Below, piece by piece: positions 35,350 to 43,283 of a DNA stretch of 64,000 bases. Made by a program: the position numbers and the translations under genes. The DNA lies in the NCBI GenBank assembly GCA_052143835.1, contig JBKQRV010000042.1, positions 1 through 64,000 of the forward strand. Reading direction: 5' to 3'. Origin of the DNA: DASPPM01 sp052143835. GTDB taxonomy: Bacteria > Pseudomonadota > Alphaproteobacteria > JACZXZ01. A model generated the notes under the pieces. It did not search any database, was not told the origin of the DNA, and worked only from the letters and a program-made list of their open reading frames with translations. The number at the start of each line of letters is the position of its first letter. Position 1 is the first letter of the stretch.

Positions 35350-36591
35350 TCAGATGGCACCCTTCGCGCGCGCGGCGGCGATCTCCTCCTTGCCCAAGCC
35401 CACGATCTCCTTGAGCACCTCCTCCGTGTGCTCGCCCAAGAGCGGCGAAGCGAGGACCTCGACGGGCGAGGCCGAGAGCTTGATCGGACAGCCCACGGTG
35501 AGGAAGCTGCCGCGCTTCGGATGGCTCACCTCGACGACGATACCGCGCGCGCGCAAGGAGGCGTCCTCGGCGAGCTCCTTCATATCGAGCACGGGACCGC
35601 ACGGGATGTCGTGCTCGTTGAGCATCGCCATGAGCTCGAACTTGGTGTGCTGCTTCGTCCATGCCTCGATGATGGCGAAGCATTCGTCGAGATGCGGCAG
35701 GCGCGCCTCGGGGGTGGCGAATTTGGCGTCCGTGATGAGCTCCTCCCGCCCGCAGAGCTTCATGAGCGGCTCCCAGCCCTGGGGCTGGATGATGACGTAG
35801 ATATAGTCGTTGGGCCCGCCCGGCTTGCACTTGAGCGCGTCGCCCGGCTGCCCGCCGCCGGACGCGTTGCCCGCGCGCGGCACGGCCTCGAGGAAATTCT
35901 TCTTGGGGAACTGGGGATATTCGCGCAAGGGGCCGTGGGCCAGGCGCTGCTGGTCGCGCAGCTTGACGCGGCAGAGATTGAGCACGACGTCCTGCATGGC
36001 GACCTCGACGCGCTGACCCTCTCCGGTGCGCTCGCGCTGATATAGCGCCGCAAGGATGCCGGCGATCAGGTGAATGCCCGAGCCGGAATCGCCGATCTGG
36101 GCGCCGGTGACGAGCGGCGCCCCCTCGTCGAAGCCGGTCGTGCTCGCCGAGCCTCCCATGCACTGGGCCACGTTCTCGTAGACCTTGCACTCGACATAGG
36201 GGCCGGGCCCGAAGCCCTTGACCGAGGCGTAGATCATGCGCGGGTTGAGCTTTTGGATCGCCTCCCAAGTGAAGCCCTGGCGGTCGAGGGCACCTGGAGC
36301 GAAGTTCTCCACCATCACATCGCAGGCCTGGATCAGCTTCCTGAAGATCTCCCGCCCCGTCTCGTCCTTGGTGTTGAGCGTGATGCTCCGCTTGTTGCAG
36401 TTGAGCATCGTGAAATAGAGGCTGTCCACGTCGGGGATATCGCGCAGCTGCTGGCGCGTGATGTCGCCGCGTCCGGGCAGCTCCACCTTGATGACGTCGG
36501 CGCCGAACCAGCCGAGAATCTGGGTCGCCGACGGACCCGATTGGACATGCGTCATGTCAAGTACGCGAATGCCCTCGAGAGCCTTTCCCAT
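35350..36591 (-). CDS. frc: Class III CoA-transferase (formyl-CoA transferase-like)
   Basis: The 413-residue protein belongs to family III CoA-transferases (Frc/CaiB). The N-terminus LEGIRVLDMTHVQSGPSATQILGWFGADVIKVE and the catalytic Asp in GAQIGDSGSG are clear. A Gly-rich loop (NASGGGQPG) near residue 255 resembles the Frc loop that protects the active site. Such enzymes move CoA between formyl-CoA or another acyl-CoA and an acid. It follows the ThDP lyase gene by 66 bp and likely loads CoA onto that enzyme's substrate. Oxalate is the textbook acceptor, but a 2-hydroxy acid fits the partner better. Confidence 0.85.
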   Translation of the reverse strand: MGKALEGIRVLDMTHVQSGPSATQILGWFGADVIKVELPGRGDITRQQLRDIPDVDSLYFTMLNCNKRSITLNTKDETGREIFRKLIQACDVMVENFAPGALDRQGFTWEAIQKLNPRMIYASVKGFGPGPYVECKVYENVAQCMGGSASTTGFDEGAPLVTGAQIGDSGSGIHLIAGILAALYQRERTGEGQRVEVAMQDVVLNLCRVKLRDQQRLAHGPLREYPQFPKKNFLEAVPRAGNASGGGQPGDALKCKPGGPNDYIYVIIQPQGWEPLMKLCGREELITDAKFATPEARLPHLDECFAIIEAWTKQHTKFELMAMLNEHDIPCGPVLDMKELAEDASLRARGIVVEVSHPKRGSFLTVGCPIKLSASPVEVLASPLLGEHTEEVLKEIVGLGKEEIAAARAKGAI

Positions 36592-36657
36592 GTCTTTCCC
36601 CGCAACTTGAGTGTGACCGCCCATACCGCGCCGCAGCACCTCCTCAGAGAGCCCTCG

Positions 36658-38376
36658 TCACTTGTACATCGTCTGAGCCTTGGTGCCGGGCGCGTAGACG
36701 TTGGGGTCGACCCAGATGTTGATGAGTGCTGCGACGCCCGACCTGACCGCCTCGCGGCCGCGCTCGAGCGCAGGGCGGATCTGCTTCGGATCGCGCACCT
36801 CCTCGCCGTAGCCGCCGAGCATCTCGGCGAACTTGGAGAACGGCACGTCGCCGAGCTTGTTGCCGACGTTGCCGCGGTTCTCGCCGTACTTCGCGATCTG
36901 GCCGAAGCGGATCTGGTTCATCGCCGAGTTGTTGCCGACCACGCCGAGGAAGGGCAGCTTGAAGCGCATGCAGGTCTCCATGTCGAAGCCCGTCATGGCG
37001 AAAGCGCCGTCGCCGAAGTAGCAGAGCACCTCCTTCTCGGGGTGCACGAACTTGGCCGCCATGGCGAAAGGCGTGCCGACGCCGAGCGTGCCGAGGGGCC
37101 CCGGATCCATCCAGTGCCCGGGCTGGCGCGGCTGCACCGCCGTCGCCGTGATCGTCACCACGTCGCCGCCGTCGCCGATGTAGATGGTGTCCTCGCCCAT
37201 GAACTCGTTGAGCTCCCAGGCGACGCGGTAGGGGTTGATCGGCGTGGCCTCGGACTTGAAGTCCTTCATCAGCTTCTCGAGCCCCGCCGCCTCGCCCTTG
37301 CGCAGCTCGTCGAGCCAGCCGGCGCGGCGCTTGGCCCCGTTGTCGGCGCGGCCCGTCGCCGCCGCGGTGACCGCGTCCAGGATCCGGCCCACGTCGCCGA
37401 CGAGGCCGAGATCGATGTCGCGGTTCTTGCCCACGGTGCGGTAGTCCATGTCGATCTGCACCACCTTGGCCTTGGGATTGAGGCGGCGGCCGTAGCCCAT
37501 GCGGAAATCGAAGGGCGTGCCGACGATGACGATCACGTCGGCCTTGTCGAAGGCGTAAGCGCGCGTGCGGTGGAAATGATGCGCATCGCCCGGCGGCAAG
37601 GTGCCGCGCCCGGCGCCGTTCATGTAGGCCGGGATGTTGAGCTTGCGCACGAGCTCGCGCGCCGCACCCGAGGCGCGGCAGGTCCACACCTGCGTGCCCA
37701 GGAGGATGCACGGCCGCTCCGCTTTCACCAAGAGATCGGCGAGCTTCTGGATGTCGTCGGGATCGGCGAGCTGGCGCGTCGAGGCGCGATAATGGCCTGC
37801 GGCCGGGATACGCGCCTTGCCGAGCTCGACCTGCCCGTCGAGGATGTCGCGCGGGATCTCGAGGAAGGAGGGACCGGGTGCTCCGTTGAGGCACTCGCGG
37901 AAGGCCATGCTCACCATGTCGGCGATGCGCGCCGTGGACGGCACGGTCGCCGCGAACTTGGTGATGGGCTGCATGATGTCGACGTGCGGCAGGTCCTGGA
38001 GCGAGCCCATCTTGTGCTGGCTCAAGGCGCCCTGCCCGCCGATCAGGAGGAACGGGCTCTCGGCGCGGAAGGCGTTGGCGACGCCGGTCATCGCGTCGGT
38101 GGTGCCGGGCCCTGCTGTCACCACGGCGCAACCGGGGCGCCCCGTCATGCGCGCGTAGCCGTCGGCGGCATGCGCGGCGACCTGCTCGTGGCGCACGTCG
38201 ATGATCTTGATGTTCTCGTCGAGGCAGCCGTCGTAGATGTCGATGATGTGCCCGCCGCAGAGCGTGAAGATCACCTCGACCCCCTCGGCCTTGAGCGCCT
38301 TGGCGACGAGGTGGCCGCCCGAGATCTTCTCGACCGGCGCCCCCGCCTCCTCGATTTTACGTGCAGCTTCAGCCAT
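36658..38376 (-). CDS. ThDP-dependent 2-hydroxyacyl-CoA lyase-like enzyme
   Basis: The 572-residue enzyme has the three-domain acetohydroxyacid synthase fold. The ThDP-activating Glu lies in DVRHEQVAAHAADGYARM, and the ThDP/Mg motif begins GDGAFAMTGFDMET and ends VVGNNSAMNQIRFGQ. The C-terminal tail VDPNVYAPGTKAQTMYK and the ISGGHLVAKALKAEGVEVIFTLCGGHI start are, as far as I recall, those of bacterial 2-hydroxyacyl-CoA lyases described from Rhodospirillales, not of E. coli or Oxalobacter oxalyl-CoA decarboxylase. HACL cleaves 2-hydroxyacyl-CoA to formyl-CoA plus a carbonyl compound. The two families are homologous, so oxalyl-CoA activity cannot be excluded. Confidence 0.8.
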   Translation of the reverse strand: MAEAARKIEEAGAPVEKISGGHLVAKALKAEGVEVIFTLCGGHIIDIYDGCLDENIKIIDVRHEQVAAHAADGYARMTGRPGCAVVTAGPGTTDAMTGVANAFRAESPFLLIGGQGALSQHKMGSLQDLPHVDIMQPITKFAATVPSTARIADMVSMAFRECLNGAPGPSFLEIPRDILDGQVELGKARIPAAGHYRASTRQLADPDDIQKLADLLVKAERPCILLGTQVWTCRASGAARELVRKLNIPAYMNGAGRGTLPPGDAHHFHRTRAYAFDKADVIVIVGTPFDFRMGYGRRLNPKAKVVQIDMDYRTVGKNRDIDLGLVGDVGRILDAVTAAATGRADNGAKRRAGWLDELRKGEAAGLEKLMKDFKSEATPINPYRVAWELNEFMGEDTIYIGDGGDVVTITATAVQPRQPGHWMDPGPLGTLGVGTPFAMAAKFVHPEKEVLCYFGDGAFAMTGFDMETCMRFKLPFLGVVGNNSAMNQIRFGQIAKYGENRGNVGNKLGDVPFSKFAEMLGGYGEEVRDPKQIRPALERGREAVRSGVAALINIWVDPNVYAPGTKAQTMYK

Positions 38377-38417
38377 GGCATTTCTCCCTTGCCCGGCGCC
38401 CCGTGGGCGGCCGGCTT

Positions 38418-39107
38418 TCAATCCAGGTAATTGACGTTCTTCTCCACATGCGCCGCGAGCCCGAGCGTGTGCTCGCGCACCAGCCGCTCGGCCAGCTCGG
38501 CGTCGCGCGTCTCGAGCGCCTGAATGATGTTGAGATGGTCGATGATCGAGCGCTCCGCGCGGTGGTTCTCGTGGATCGTCTTGTGCCGGATCGCGCGCAT
38601 GTGGATGAACAGGTTCTCCGCCATCTGCCACAGGAGCTCGCAGCGGCTCATGCGCAGGATGGCGAGGTGGAACTCGATGTTGGTCTCGGAATACTCGTCG
38701 ATGTGCGCGCTGATCTGGTCACCCTCGAAGGTCGCGAACATGCGGCGCAGCGTGGCGATCTCGGCGTCGCTCGCGCGCTCGGTCGCAAGGCGCGCAGCCA
38801 TGCTCTCAAGCGCCGACCACACCGTGATCATCTCGAGGATCTGGCGCTTGTGTTTGCGCACGACGAAGACGCCCTTGCGCGGCACCGTGCGCACCAGGCC
38901 CTCCTGCTCGAGCCTGGCGATCGCCTCGCGCACGGGCGTGCGGCTCACCCCCAGCTCGAGCGAGAGCTGGCGCTCATCGAGCCGCGGCTCGCCCGGCTCC
39001 GCGTAGATGTTCATCGCGGTGATGGCGCGCTTGAGCGCGTCATAAATCTTGTCCTTGAGGACAAAATTCACCTCGATCGGCTGGACGTTCAGCTTGGCGC
39101 TGGGCAT
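38418..39107 (-). CDS. GntR-family (FadR/FCD) transcriptional regulator
   Basis: The 229-residue regulator has an N-terminal winged helix (LDERQLSLELGVSRTPVREAIARLEQEGLVRTVPRKGVFV) and a C-terminal FCD helical ligand domain with metal-binding residues in EFHLAILRMS and HLNIIQALETRD. It is the first gene of the cassette, 41 bp upstream of the lyase gene, and most likely represses it until a pathway acid or CoA ester binds. A palindromic site lies just upstream of its start. Confidence 0.9.
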   Translation of the reverse strand: MPSAKLNVQPIEVNFVLKDKIYDALKRAITAMNIYAEPGEPRLDERQLSLELGVSRTPVREAIARLEQEGLVRTVPRKGVFVVRKHKRQILEMITVWSALESMAARLATERASDAEIATLRRMFATFEGDQISAHIDEYSETNIEFHLAILRMSRCELLWQMAENLFIHMRAIRHKTIHENHRAERSIIDHLNIIQALETRDAELAERLVREHTLGLAAHVEKNVNYLD

Positions 39108-39122
39108 CGATGATTCCTCGAC

Positions 39123-39139
39123 TGGAATACATTATGCCA
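39123..39139. promoter_or_regulatory. Candidate GntR operator
   Basis: TGGAATACATTATGCCA is a 17-bp imperfect palindrome of the form TGG-N-ATA-N3-TAT-N-CCA, ending 16 bp upstream of the regulator's start codon. FCD-type GntR proteins bind short palindromes of this size at their own promoters. No second copy is visible in the short gap before the lyase gene, which supports a single promoter for the cassette. Confidence 0.6.
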
Positions 39140-39215
39140 AGGGGCCACCGCGCGCAAGGCTGCTGCCGGCTCTGTAGTGTCTCGGATTGAAATTCGGCAA
39201 GCCGACGTAAGGCCC

Positions 39216-39405
39216 GCTTCTCCTCTCCTCCTTCAGGAGGAGAGGAAGGGGCCCATCCCTGGCACGAAGTGCCCGGGGATGGGAAGGTGAGGAGGCCGAG
39301 CGCAGCGAGCTTCTGCGGCCGATGGTGTGTCTCGCACCCCCACCTCCTCACCCCGACCCTTGATCCGCTTTGCGGCTCAAGCCTCCTGAAGGAGGAGAGG
39401 GAGGT
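39216..39405. repeat. Palindromic intergenic repeat
   Basis: Contains a near-perfect hairpin TCCTCTCCTCCT/AGGAGGAGAGGA (39221-39246), a second hairpin around 39255-39285 (CATCCCTGGCAC...GCCCGGGGATG) and a right arm CTCCTGAAGGAG near 39384 that is an inverted copy of the left arm. The words TGATCCGCTTTGCGGCTCAAG at the right match the repeat at 4335-4360, so the two are family members. Confidence 0.7.
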
Positions 39406-39419
39406 CCACCCGCTTGCCC

Positions 39420-40151
39420 TCAGCTTGCCCGGAACCCCGTCGCCACCACATAGACCTCGGCCGATTCGGCGCGGCTCGCCGGCGGCTTCACGTGGCGCAC
39501 CTTGGCAAAGTGGCGCCTGAGCCGCTCGAGAAGCCCGCGCTCGGCCCCGCCCTGCCAGACCTTGGCGAGGAACACCCCACCCGGTGCCAGCACCTCGAGA
39601 GCGAACTCGGCCGCCGCCTCGGCGAGAGCGATGATGCGCAGGTGGTCGGTCGCGCGGTGGCCGGAGGAGGGCGGTGCCATGTCGCTCATCACCACGTCGG
39701 CCGGGCCGGACAGTGCCGCGCCGATACGCGCCGGCGCCTCCGGGGCGAGGAAATCGAGGCGGAGGACCTCGGCTCCCGCCACTGGGCTCATCTCCAGGAG
39801 ATCGACGGCGATCACCCTAGCACCTTGAGGCCGCCCTCTCCCTGTGCGCTCGACCGCGACCTGGGTCCAGCCGCCGGGTGCAGCCCCGAGATCGACGACG
39901 CGCGCGCCCGGCCGGAGGAAATGGAGCTTGTCGTCGAGCTCGGCGAGCTTGAAGGCGGCGCGCGAGCGGTAGCCTTGCCGCCGCGCCTCGGCGACGTAAG
40001 GGTCGTTGAGCTGTCGCTCGAGCCAGCGGATTTGCGAGCCGGTACGGCCCTTGGTCGAGCGCAGCCGTTGCGCCAAGGGCCGCGCGGCCGAGGGAGCGCC
40101 GCCCTTACGCCCTCCCCGCACCTTGCGGCCGGGTCCTTCTTTGGCTGCCAT
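39420..40151 (-). CDS. rlmE: 23S rRNA (uridine-2'-O-) methyltransferase
   Basis: RlmE (FtsJ) methylates U2552 of 23S rRNA in the 50S subunit. The SAM-binding motif VVDLGAAPGGWTQVAVE, the catalytic Asp in VMSDMAPPSSGHRATDH and the Lys in GGVFLAKVWQGG are present; the first catalytic Lys is in SRAAFKLAELDDK. The protein has 243 residues, with an extra basic N-terminal tail typical of alphaproteobacteria. It lies 18 bp downstream of the Ppx/GppA gene. Confidence 0.94.
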   Translation of the reverse strand: MAAKEGPGRKVRGGRKGGAPSAARPLAQRLRSTKGRTGSQIRWLERQLNDPYVAEARRQGYRSRAAFKLAELDDKLHFLRPGARVVDLGAAPGGWTQVAVERTGRGRPQGARVIAVDLLEMSPVAGAEVLRLDFLAPEAPARIGAALSGPADVVMSDMAPPSSGHRATDHLRIIALAEAAAEFALEVLAPGGVFLAKVWQGGAERGLLERLRRHFAKVRHVKPPASRAESAEVYVVATGFRAS

Positions 40152-40169
40152 GATCTCGAGCTGCGGTTT

Positions 40170-41207
40170 CTATGCCCAACCGGCGCGCGCGCGCATGAGG
40201 CCGACGAGGATGCCCTCGCGCAAGCCGCGATCCGCCACGCGCAGTTGCCCGACCGGCCAGCGCCGGCAGATGGCGTCGAGGATGGCGAGGCCGGCGATGA
40301 CGAGGTCGGCGCGCTCGTGGCCGATGCAGGGATGGGCGGCGCGCTCCTCGAAGCTCATCGCCCCCAGGCGCTCGCTCTCGCCCTTGATGACGTCGAGGGT
40401 GAGGTAGGTGCCGTCGACGGCGGCGCGGTCGTAGCGCGGGAGCCTGAGATGCACGCCCGCGATGGTGGTGACCGTGCCCGAGGTGCCGAGCATCTGCACC
40501 TCGCCCTTGGCAAGTGCCGCCGAGATGCCGTGCGTCAAGTCGAAAGGCTCGAGATGGCGGCCGGCCTCGGCCACCATCGCGCCATAGACCTCGCGCCCGA
40601 CGTGCCGGCCGCCGTAGCGCTCGGCGAAACCGACCACGCCGAGCGGGAGGGAGAGCGAGGCGAGCATGCGCGCCTCCCCTGCCCGCACCGTCTCGAGCCA
40701 CATGAGCTCGGTCGAGCCGCCGCCGATGTCGAAGAGCAAGGCATAGCGGATCTGGGGGTCGAGCAGCGGCAGGCAGCCGGTGACCGCGAGGCGCGCCTCC
40801 TCGGCGGGCGAGATGACCTCGAGCTCGAGCCCGGTCTCCGCCGCGACGCGGGCGAGGAAGCTCGGCCCGTTGACCGCGCGCCGGCACGCCTCGGTCGCCA
40901 CCCCGCGGGCATGGGTGACGGCGCGATGGCGCATCTTGGCAGCACACACCTTGAGCGCCTCGAGCGTGCGCGCGACCGCGGCCTCCGAGAGCTGGCTCTC
41001 CTGCCCCATGCCCTCGCCCAAGCGCACGATGCGCGAGAAGGCGTCGATGACGCGGAAGCTCGGCCCGGCCCGGCGCGCGATGAGCAGGCGGCAATTGTTG
41101 GTGCCGAGATCGAGGGCGGCATAGACGGGCGCCCTGGCGCCGAACGGCCCGCGCCGCCGGCGCTCGCCCACCGCGCGTCCGTCGTCGAGCCCTCGCGTGA
41201 GGTTCAT
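40170..41207 (-). CDS. ppx: Exopolyphosphatase / pppGpp phosphatase family
   Basis: The 345-residue protein has the ASKHA fold of Ppx/GppA. Phosphate loop 1 is YAALDLGTNNCRLLIA, loop 2 is LFDIGGGSTELMWLE, and the motif GTSGTVTTIAGV is conserved. It hydrolyses polyphosphate or pppGpp. It is shorter than E. coli Ppx because the C-terminal HD-like domain is absent, a common form in alphaproteobacteria. The start at 41207 is preceded by GGGACGGAA; 41246 is an alternative. Confidence 0.88.
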   Translation of the reverse strand: MNLTRGLDDGRAVGERRRRGPFGARAPVYAALDLGTNNCRLLIARRAGPSFRVIDAFSRIVRLGEGMGQESQLSEAAVARTLEALKVCAAKMRHRAVTHARGVATEACRRAVNGPSFLARVAAETGLELEVISPAEEARLAVTGCLPLLDPQIRYALLFDIGGGSTELMWLETVRAGEARMLASLSLPLGVVGFAERYGGRHVGREVYGAMVAEAGRHLEPFDLTHGISAALAKGEVQMLGTSGTVTTIAGVHLRLPRYDRAAVDGTYLTLDVIKGESERLGAMSFEERAAHPCIGHERADLVIAGLAILDAICRRWPVGQLRVADRGLREGILVGLMRARAGWA

Positions 41208-41373
41208 GCGTTCCGTCCCATCCGCCGGCTGCGAAGGCAGGCCCAAGCCGCCGCCCGCGCCCCGGCCAACCTGTCATCTTATAACGATCGCGCGCCCGAC
41301 GCCAACACGCGCGCCTGACGGCGAAGGTGCTGGAGGATTTGTTCCAACATTTGGCTCCTAGGCTCCAACACGG

Positions 41374-41468
41374 TCATTGCGAGCCGAAGGCGAACCCCGG
41401 CGTATGCCGGGGCAGCTTCCGGCACGATATCCTGGGTTGCTTCGTCGGCTTCGCCTCCTCGCAACGAC
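41374..41468. repeat. Short inverted-repeat element
   Basis: A 95-bp block is bounded by GTCATTGCGAG and its near inverse CTCGCAACGAC and contains an inner hairpin (CCCCGGCGTATGCCGGGG). This type of CATTGCGAG repeat is dispersed in many proteobacteria. It occupies the gap between ppx and the small membrane protein gene; I see no gene there. Confidence 0.7.
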
Positions 41469-41577
41469 GATCGCAAGTGGGGATGGGAGCTATTTGTTAG
41501 ATTCGATCCACTAGAGGATCGGGAGGAAAGCCGGTAGCCTCCGGGATGCTGGTTCATTCGATGTAGCGAAGGCTGGC

Positions 41578-41979
41578 ATGTCCCGACTCACTGTTTTCCT
41601 CGCGCGGTTTATCGGCCTTTTCGCCCTCTTGCTCGTGGTCGGTTTGCTCGTGCGCGGAAGCGCAATAATCGAAGTCACGGTTGCCGACCGGCCGGTCATG
41701 CTTACCTATGCCGTCGTCCGCCTCGCGACCGGCCTCGCGATGATACTCGGGCACAATGTCTGGTCGGGCGGTGCGTTACCGGTGGTGGTCACCCTATTTG
41801 GATGGTTGATCCTCGCGAAAGGCCTGCTGCTGTTGTTTCTGACGCCCGAAGCGCTAACCCCGCTCTTCGGGCGGATGCAATATGGCGAGCATATGCATCT
41901 CTATCTCATGCCCTGGCTCGTGATCGGCATCTATCTGACCTGGGCCGGCTTCACCGCGCCCCCGCAGCGCGGAGTCTAG
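41578..41979 (+). CDS. Small integral membrane protein
   Basis: The 133-residue protein has four predicted membrane helices (FLARFIGLFALLLVVGLLV, AVVRLATGLAMILGHNVW, LPVVVTLFGWLILAKGLLLLF, MPWLVIGIYLTWAGF). I do not know its function. The downstream palindromic element starts at its stop codon. Confidence 0.7.
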   Translation: MSRLTVFLARFIGLFALLLVVGLLVRGSAIIEVTVADRPVMLTYAVVRLATGLAMILGHNVWSGGALPVVVTLFGWLILAKGLLLLFLTPEALTPLFGRMQYGEHMHLYLMPWLVIGIYLTWAGFTAPPQRGV

Positions 41980-42128
41980 AGCGATTCCCGATGTGCTGGA
42001 AGCATCCCCCTCACCCTACCCTCTCCCCCGACGCGGGGGAGAGGGTTGCGTAGGCTTAGCGAGGCGAAGCCGAGCTTAGCCGAAGCTGGGTGAGGGGGCG
42101 ATTCCATGCTTTCGGAATTCGCTCTAGA
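41975..42128. repeat. MITE-like element with TCTAGAGCGA ends
   Basis: A 154-bp element has terminal inverted repeats TCTAGAGCGATTCC (left) and TCTAGAGCGAATTCC (right, reverse complement). These extend inward to CCCCCTCACC on the left and GGTGAGGGGG on the right. An inner hairpin CTCTCCCCCGACGCGGGGGAGAG lies near 42015-42045. No coding capacity is seen, so movement would need a transposase elsewhere. The left end includes the stop codon of the preceding gene. Confidence 0.75.
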
Positions 42129-42325
42129 TTTCGAACGGTACCACCAGCCTTCGGAAGCAAGCGGAAGTGAGGGGCAAGACGGCCTCGCCGGCAAGGCAGC
42201 GGGAGGCCGGCTGGCCGGCCGCACAAAAAACTGGCATTTTCTCCGGCGGCGTCTTAGATCATGCGGGCTCGCGAGCGGCGCGCGAGGTACCACGAGTCGC
42301 GCTACCTTCGGGCTCGGCTGCGCGT

Positions 42326-42399
42326 TGGGGGATAGTTTAACGGTAGAACTCTCGGCTCTGGACCGAGCGGTCTTGGTTCGAATCCAGGTCCCCCAGCCA
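42326..42399 (+). tRNA. tRNA-Gln (anticodon CUG)
   Basis: A full cloverleaf can be drawn. The acceptor arms are TGGGGGA/TCCCCCA, the D-arm is GTTT...GAAC, the anticodon arm is CTCGG-CTCTGGA-CCGAG with anticodon CTG, and the T-arm is CTTGG-TTCGAAT-CCAGG. The discriminator base is G, followed by an encoded CCA (42397-42399). It decodes CAG. The AT-richer gene cluster begins soon downstream. Confidence 0.95.
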
Positions 42400-42575
42400 G
42401 CTAGCTTTCGTTGGCGAGCGCAGCGAGCTTACGAAAGCTGCTGTCCCCGCGAAAGCGGGGACCCATGTTCCTGCGTATTTCGGGGCCTGTCCCCTTTTTC
42501 GCTTCTAACGAAATGCGGCCAGCTTGGGAACTGGCTGACCGTTCTCGTTCAGATGATCAGCTGACGGAGCATTAA
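42400..42575. repeat. Spacer with a short palindrome after tRNA-Gln
   Basis: GTCCCCGCGAAAGCGGGGAC at 42443-42462 is a perfect hairpin of the same kind as the inner hairpin of the repeat at 34652. It may end tRNA transcription. No coding frame or integrase remnant is seen in the spacer. Confidence 0.55.
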
Positions 42576-43058
42576 ATGCTTGGCAATTTTCTTGCGGTCC
42601 TCGACCGCTCTCTCTTCTGGCTTGAGCTACGTCAGTTGCAAAGGCTCTCGGGCCAGCTTCAATTCTCAACGCGCGAGATGTTTATTCGCGCCGCGTGGAT
42701 CGTCTTAAACTATTGGATTTTGGCGGCGCTGGTGTTCGGCATTTGCTCTGTAATCTTCTTCGCGACTAACAGCACCATCCCGCTCACCATTGGGGGAGTG
42801 ATCGTGGCAATAATGACTCTTTCTTTCGCTGAGTACCGAAATCCCGACAGCTTTCTATTAGATGACCTGCGCCGCTTCCTGGGAATATCACTCCGGAATA
42901 GGGTTGGAACTCATGCTAACGGGATCGCGATCGTTAAGACCGCCTTAGACTCGATAGAACGTAAATATAGAAGGTTCAAGAGGGTCATCTTTGCGAGCCA
43001 TTTCATGCTCGCAATCTCCGCGATATTGCTGGCACTTCTTGTGGAGGCAAGAGGCTGA
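42576..43058 (+). CDS. Membrane protein of unknown function (tRNA-linked cluster)
   Basis: The 160-residue protein has two membrane helices in the middle (IVLNYWILAALVFGICSVIFF and IPLTIGGVIVAIMTLSF) and a third at the C-terminus (FASHFMLAISAILLALLVE). A soluble basic stretch (about 95-140) lies between them. Codons end in A or T much more often than in neighbouring housekeeping genes, which suggests acquisition. I do not recognise the family. Confidence 0.6.
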   Translation: MLGNFLAVLDRSLFWLELRQLQRLSGQLQFSTREMFIRAAWIVLNYWILAALVFGICSVIFFATNSTIPLTIGGVIVAIMTLSFAEYRNPDSFLLDDLRRFLGISLRNRVGTHANGIAIVKTALDSIERKYRRFKRVIFASHFMLAISAILLALLVEARG

Positions 43059-43283
43059 GCACCTAAGTTCCTGAAGATAGGGCGGCCACCAGGCCGCGGC
43101 GGTCATTGCACGCCATAACCGACGTCATATTAGCCAGGCGTCGGGGGCTGCATCTTTTTGTCCGAACCGCTCTGCGCGCGCCTGATTGACTTTGAGGAGA
43201 ACTTATCCTGTACTCATCGCGATCAGCGCGCCAGGAACGTGCCTACTGTCCCTTAGAGAAATGAATCCCGTGGGACATTGCGA

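Noticed and set aside
36658..38376. Naming the ThDP enzyme oxc (oxalyl-CoA decarboxylase)
   Set aside because: Key segments and the C-terminal tail look like 2-hydroxyacyl-CoA lyase. Only the presence of the frc-like gene argues for oxalate, and that gene family has broad substrates.
36070..38430. A plus-strand open frame of about 790 codons opposite the lyase and transferase
   Set aside because: Antisense shadow of two clear enzymes; His/Val/Asp-rich low-complexity protein.
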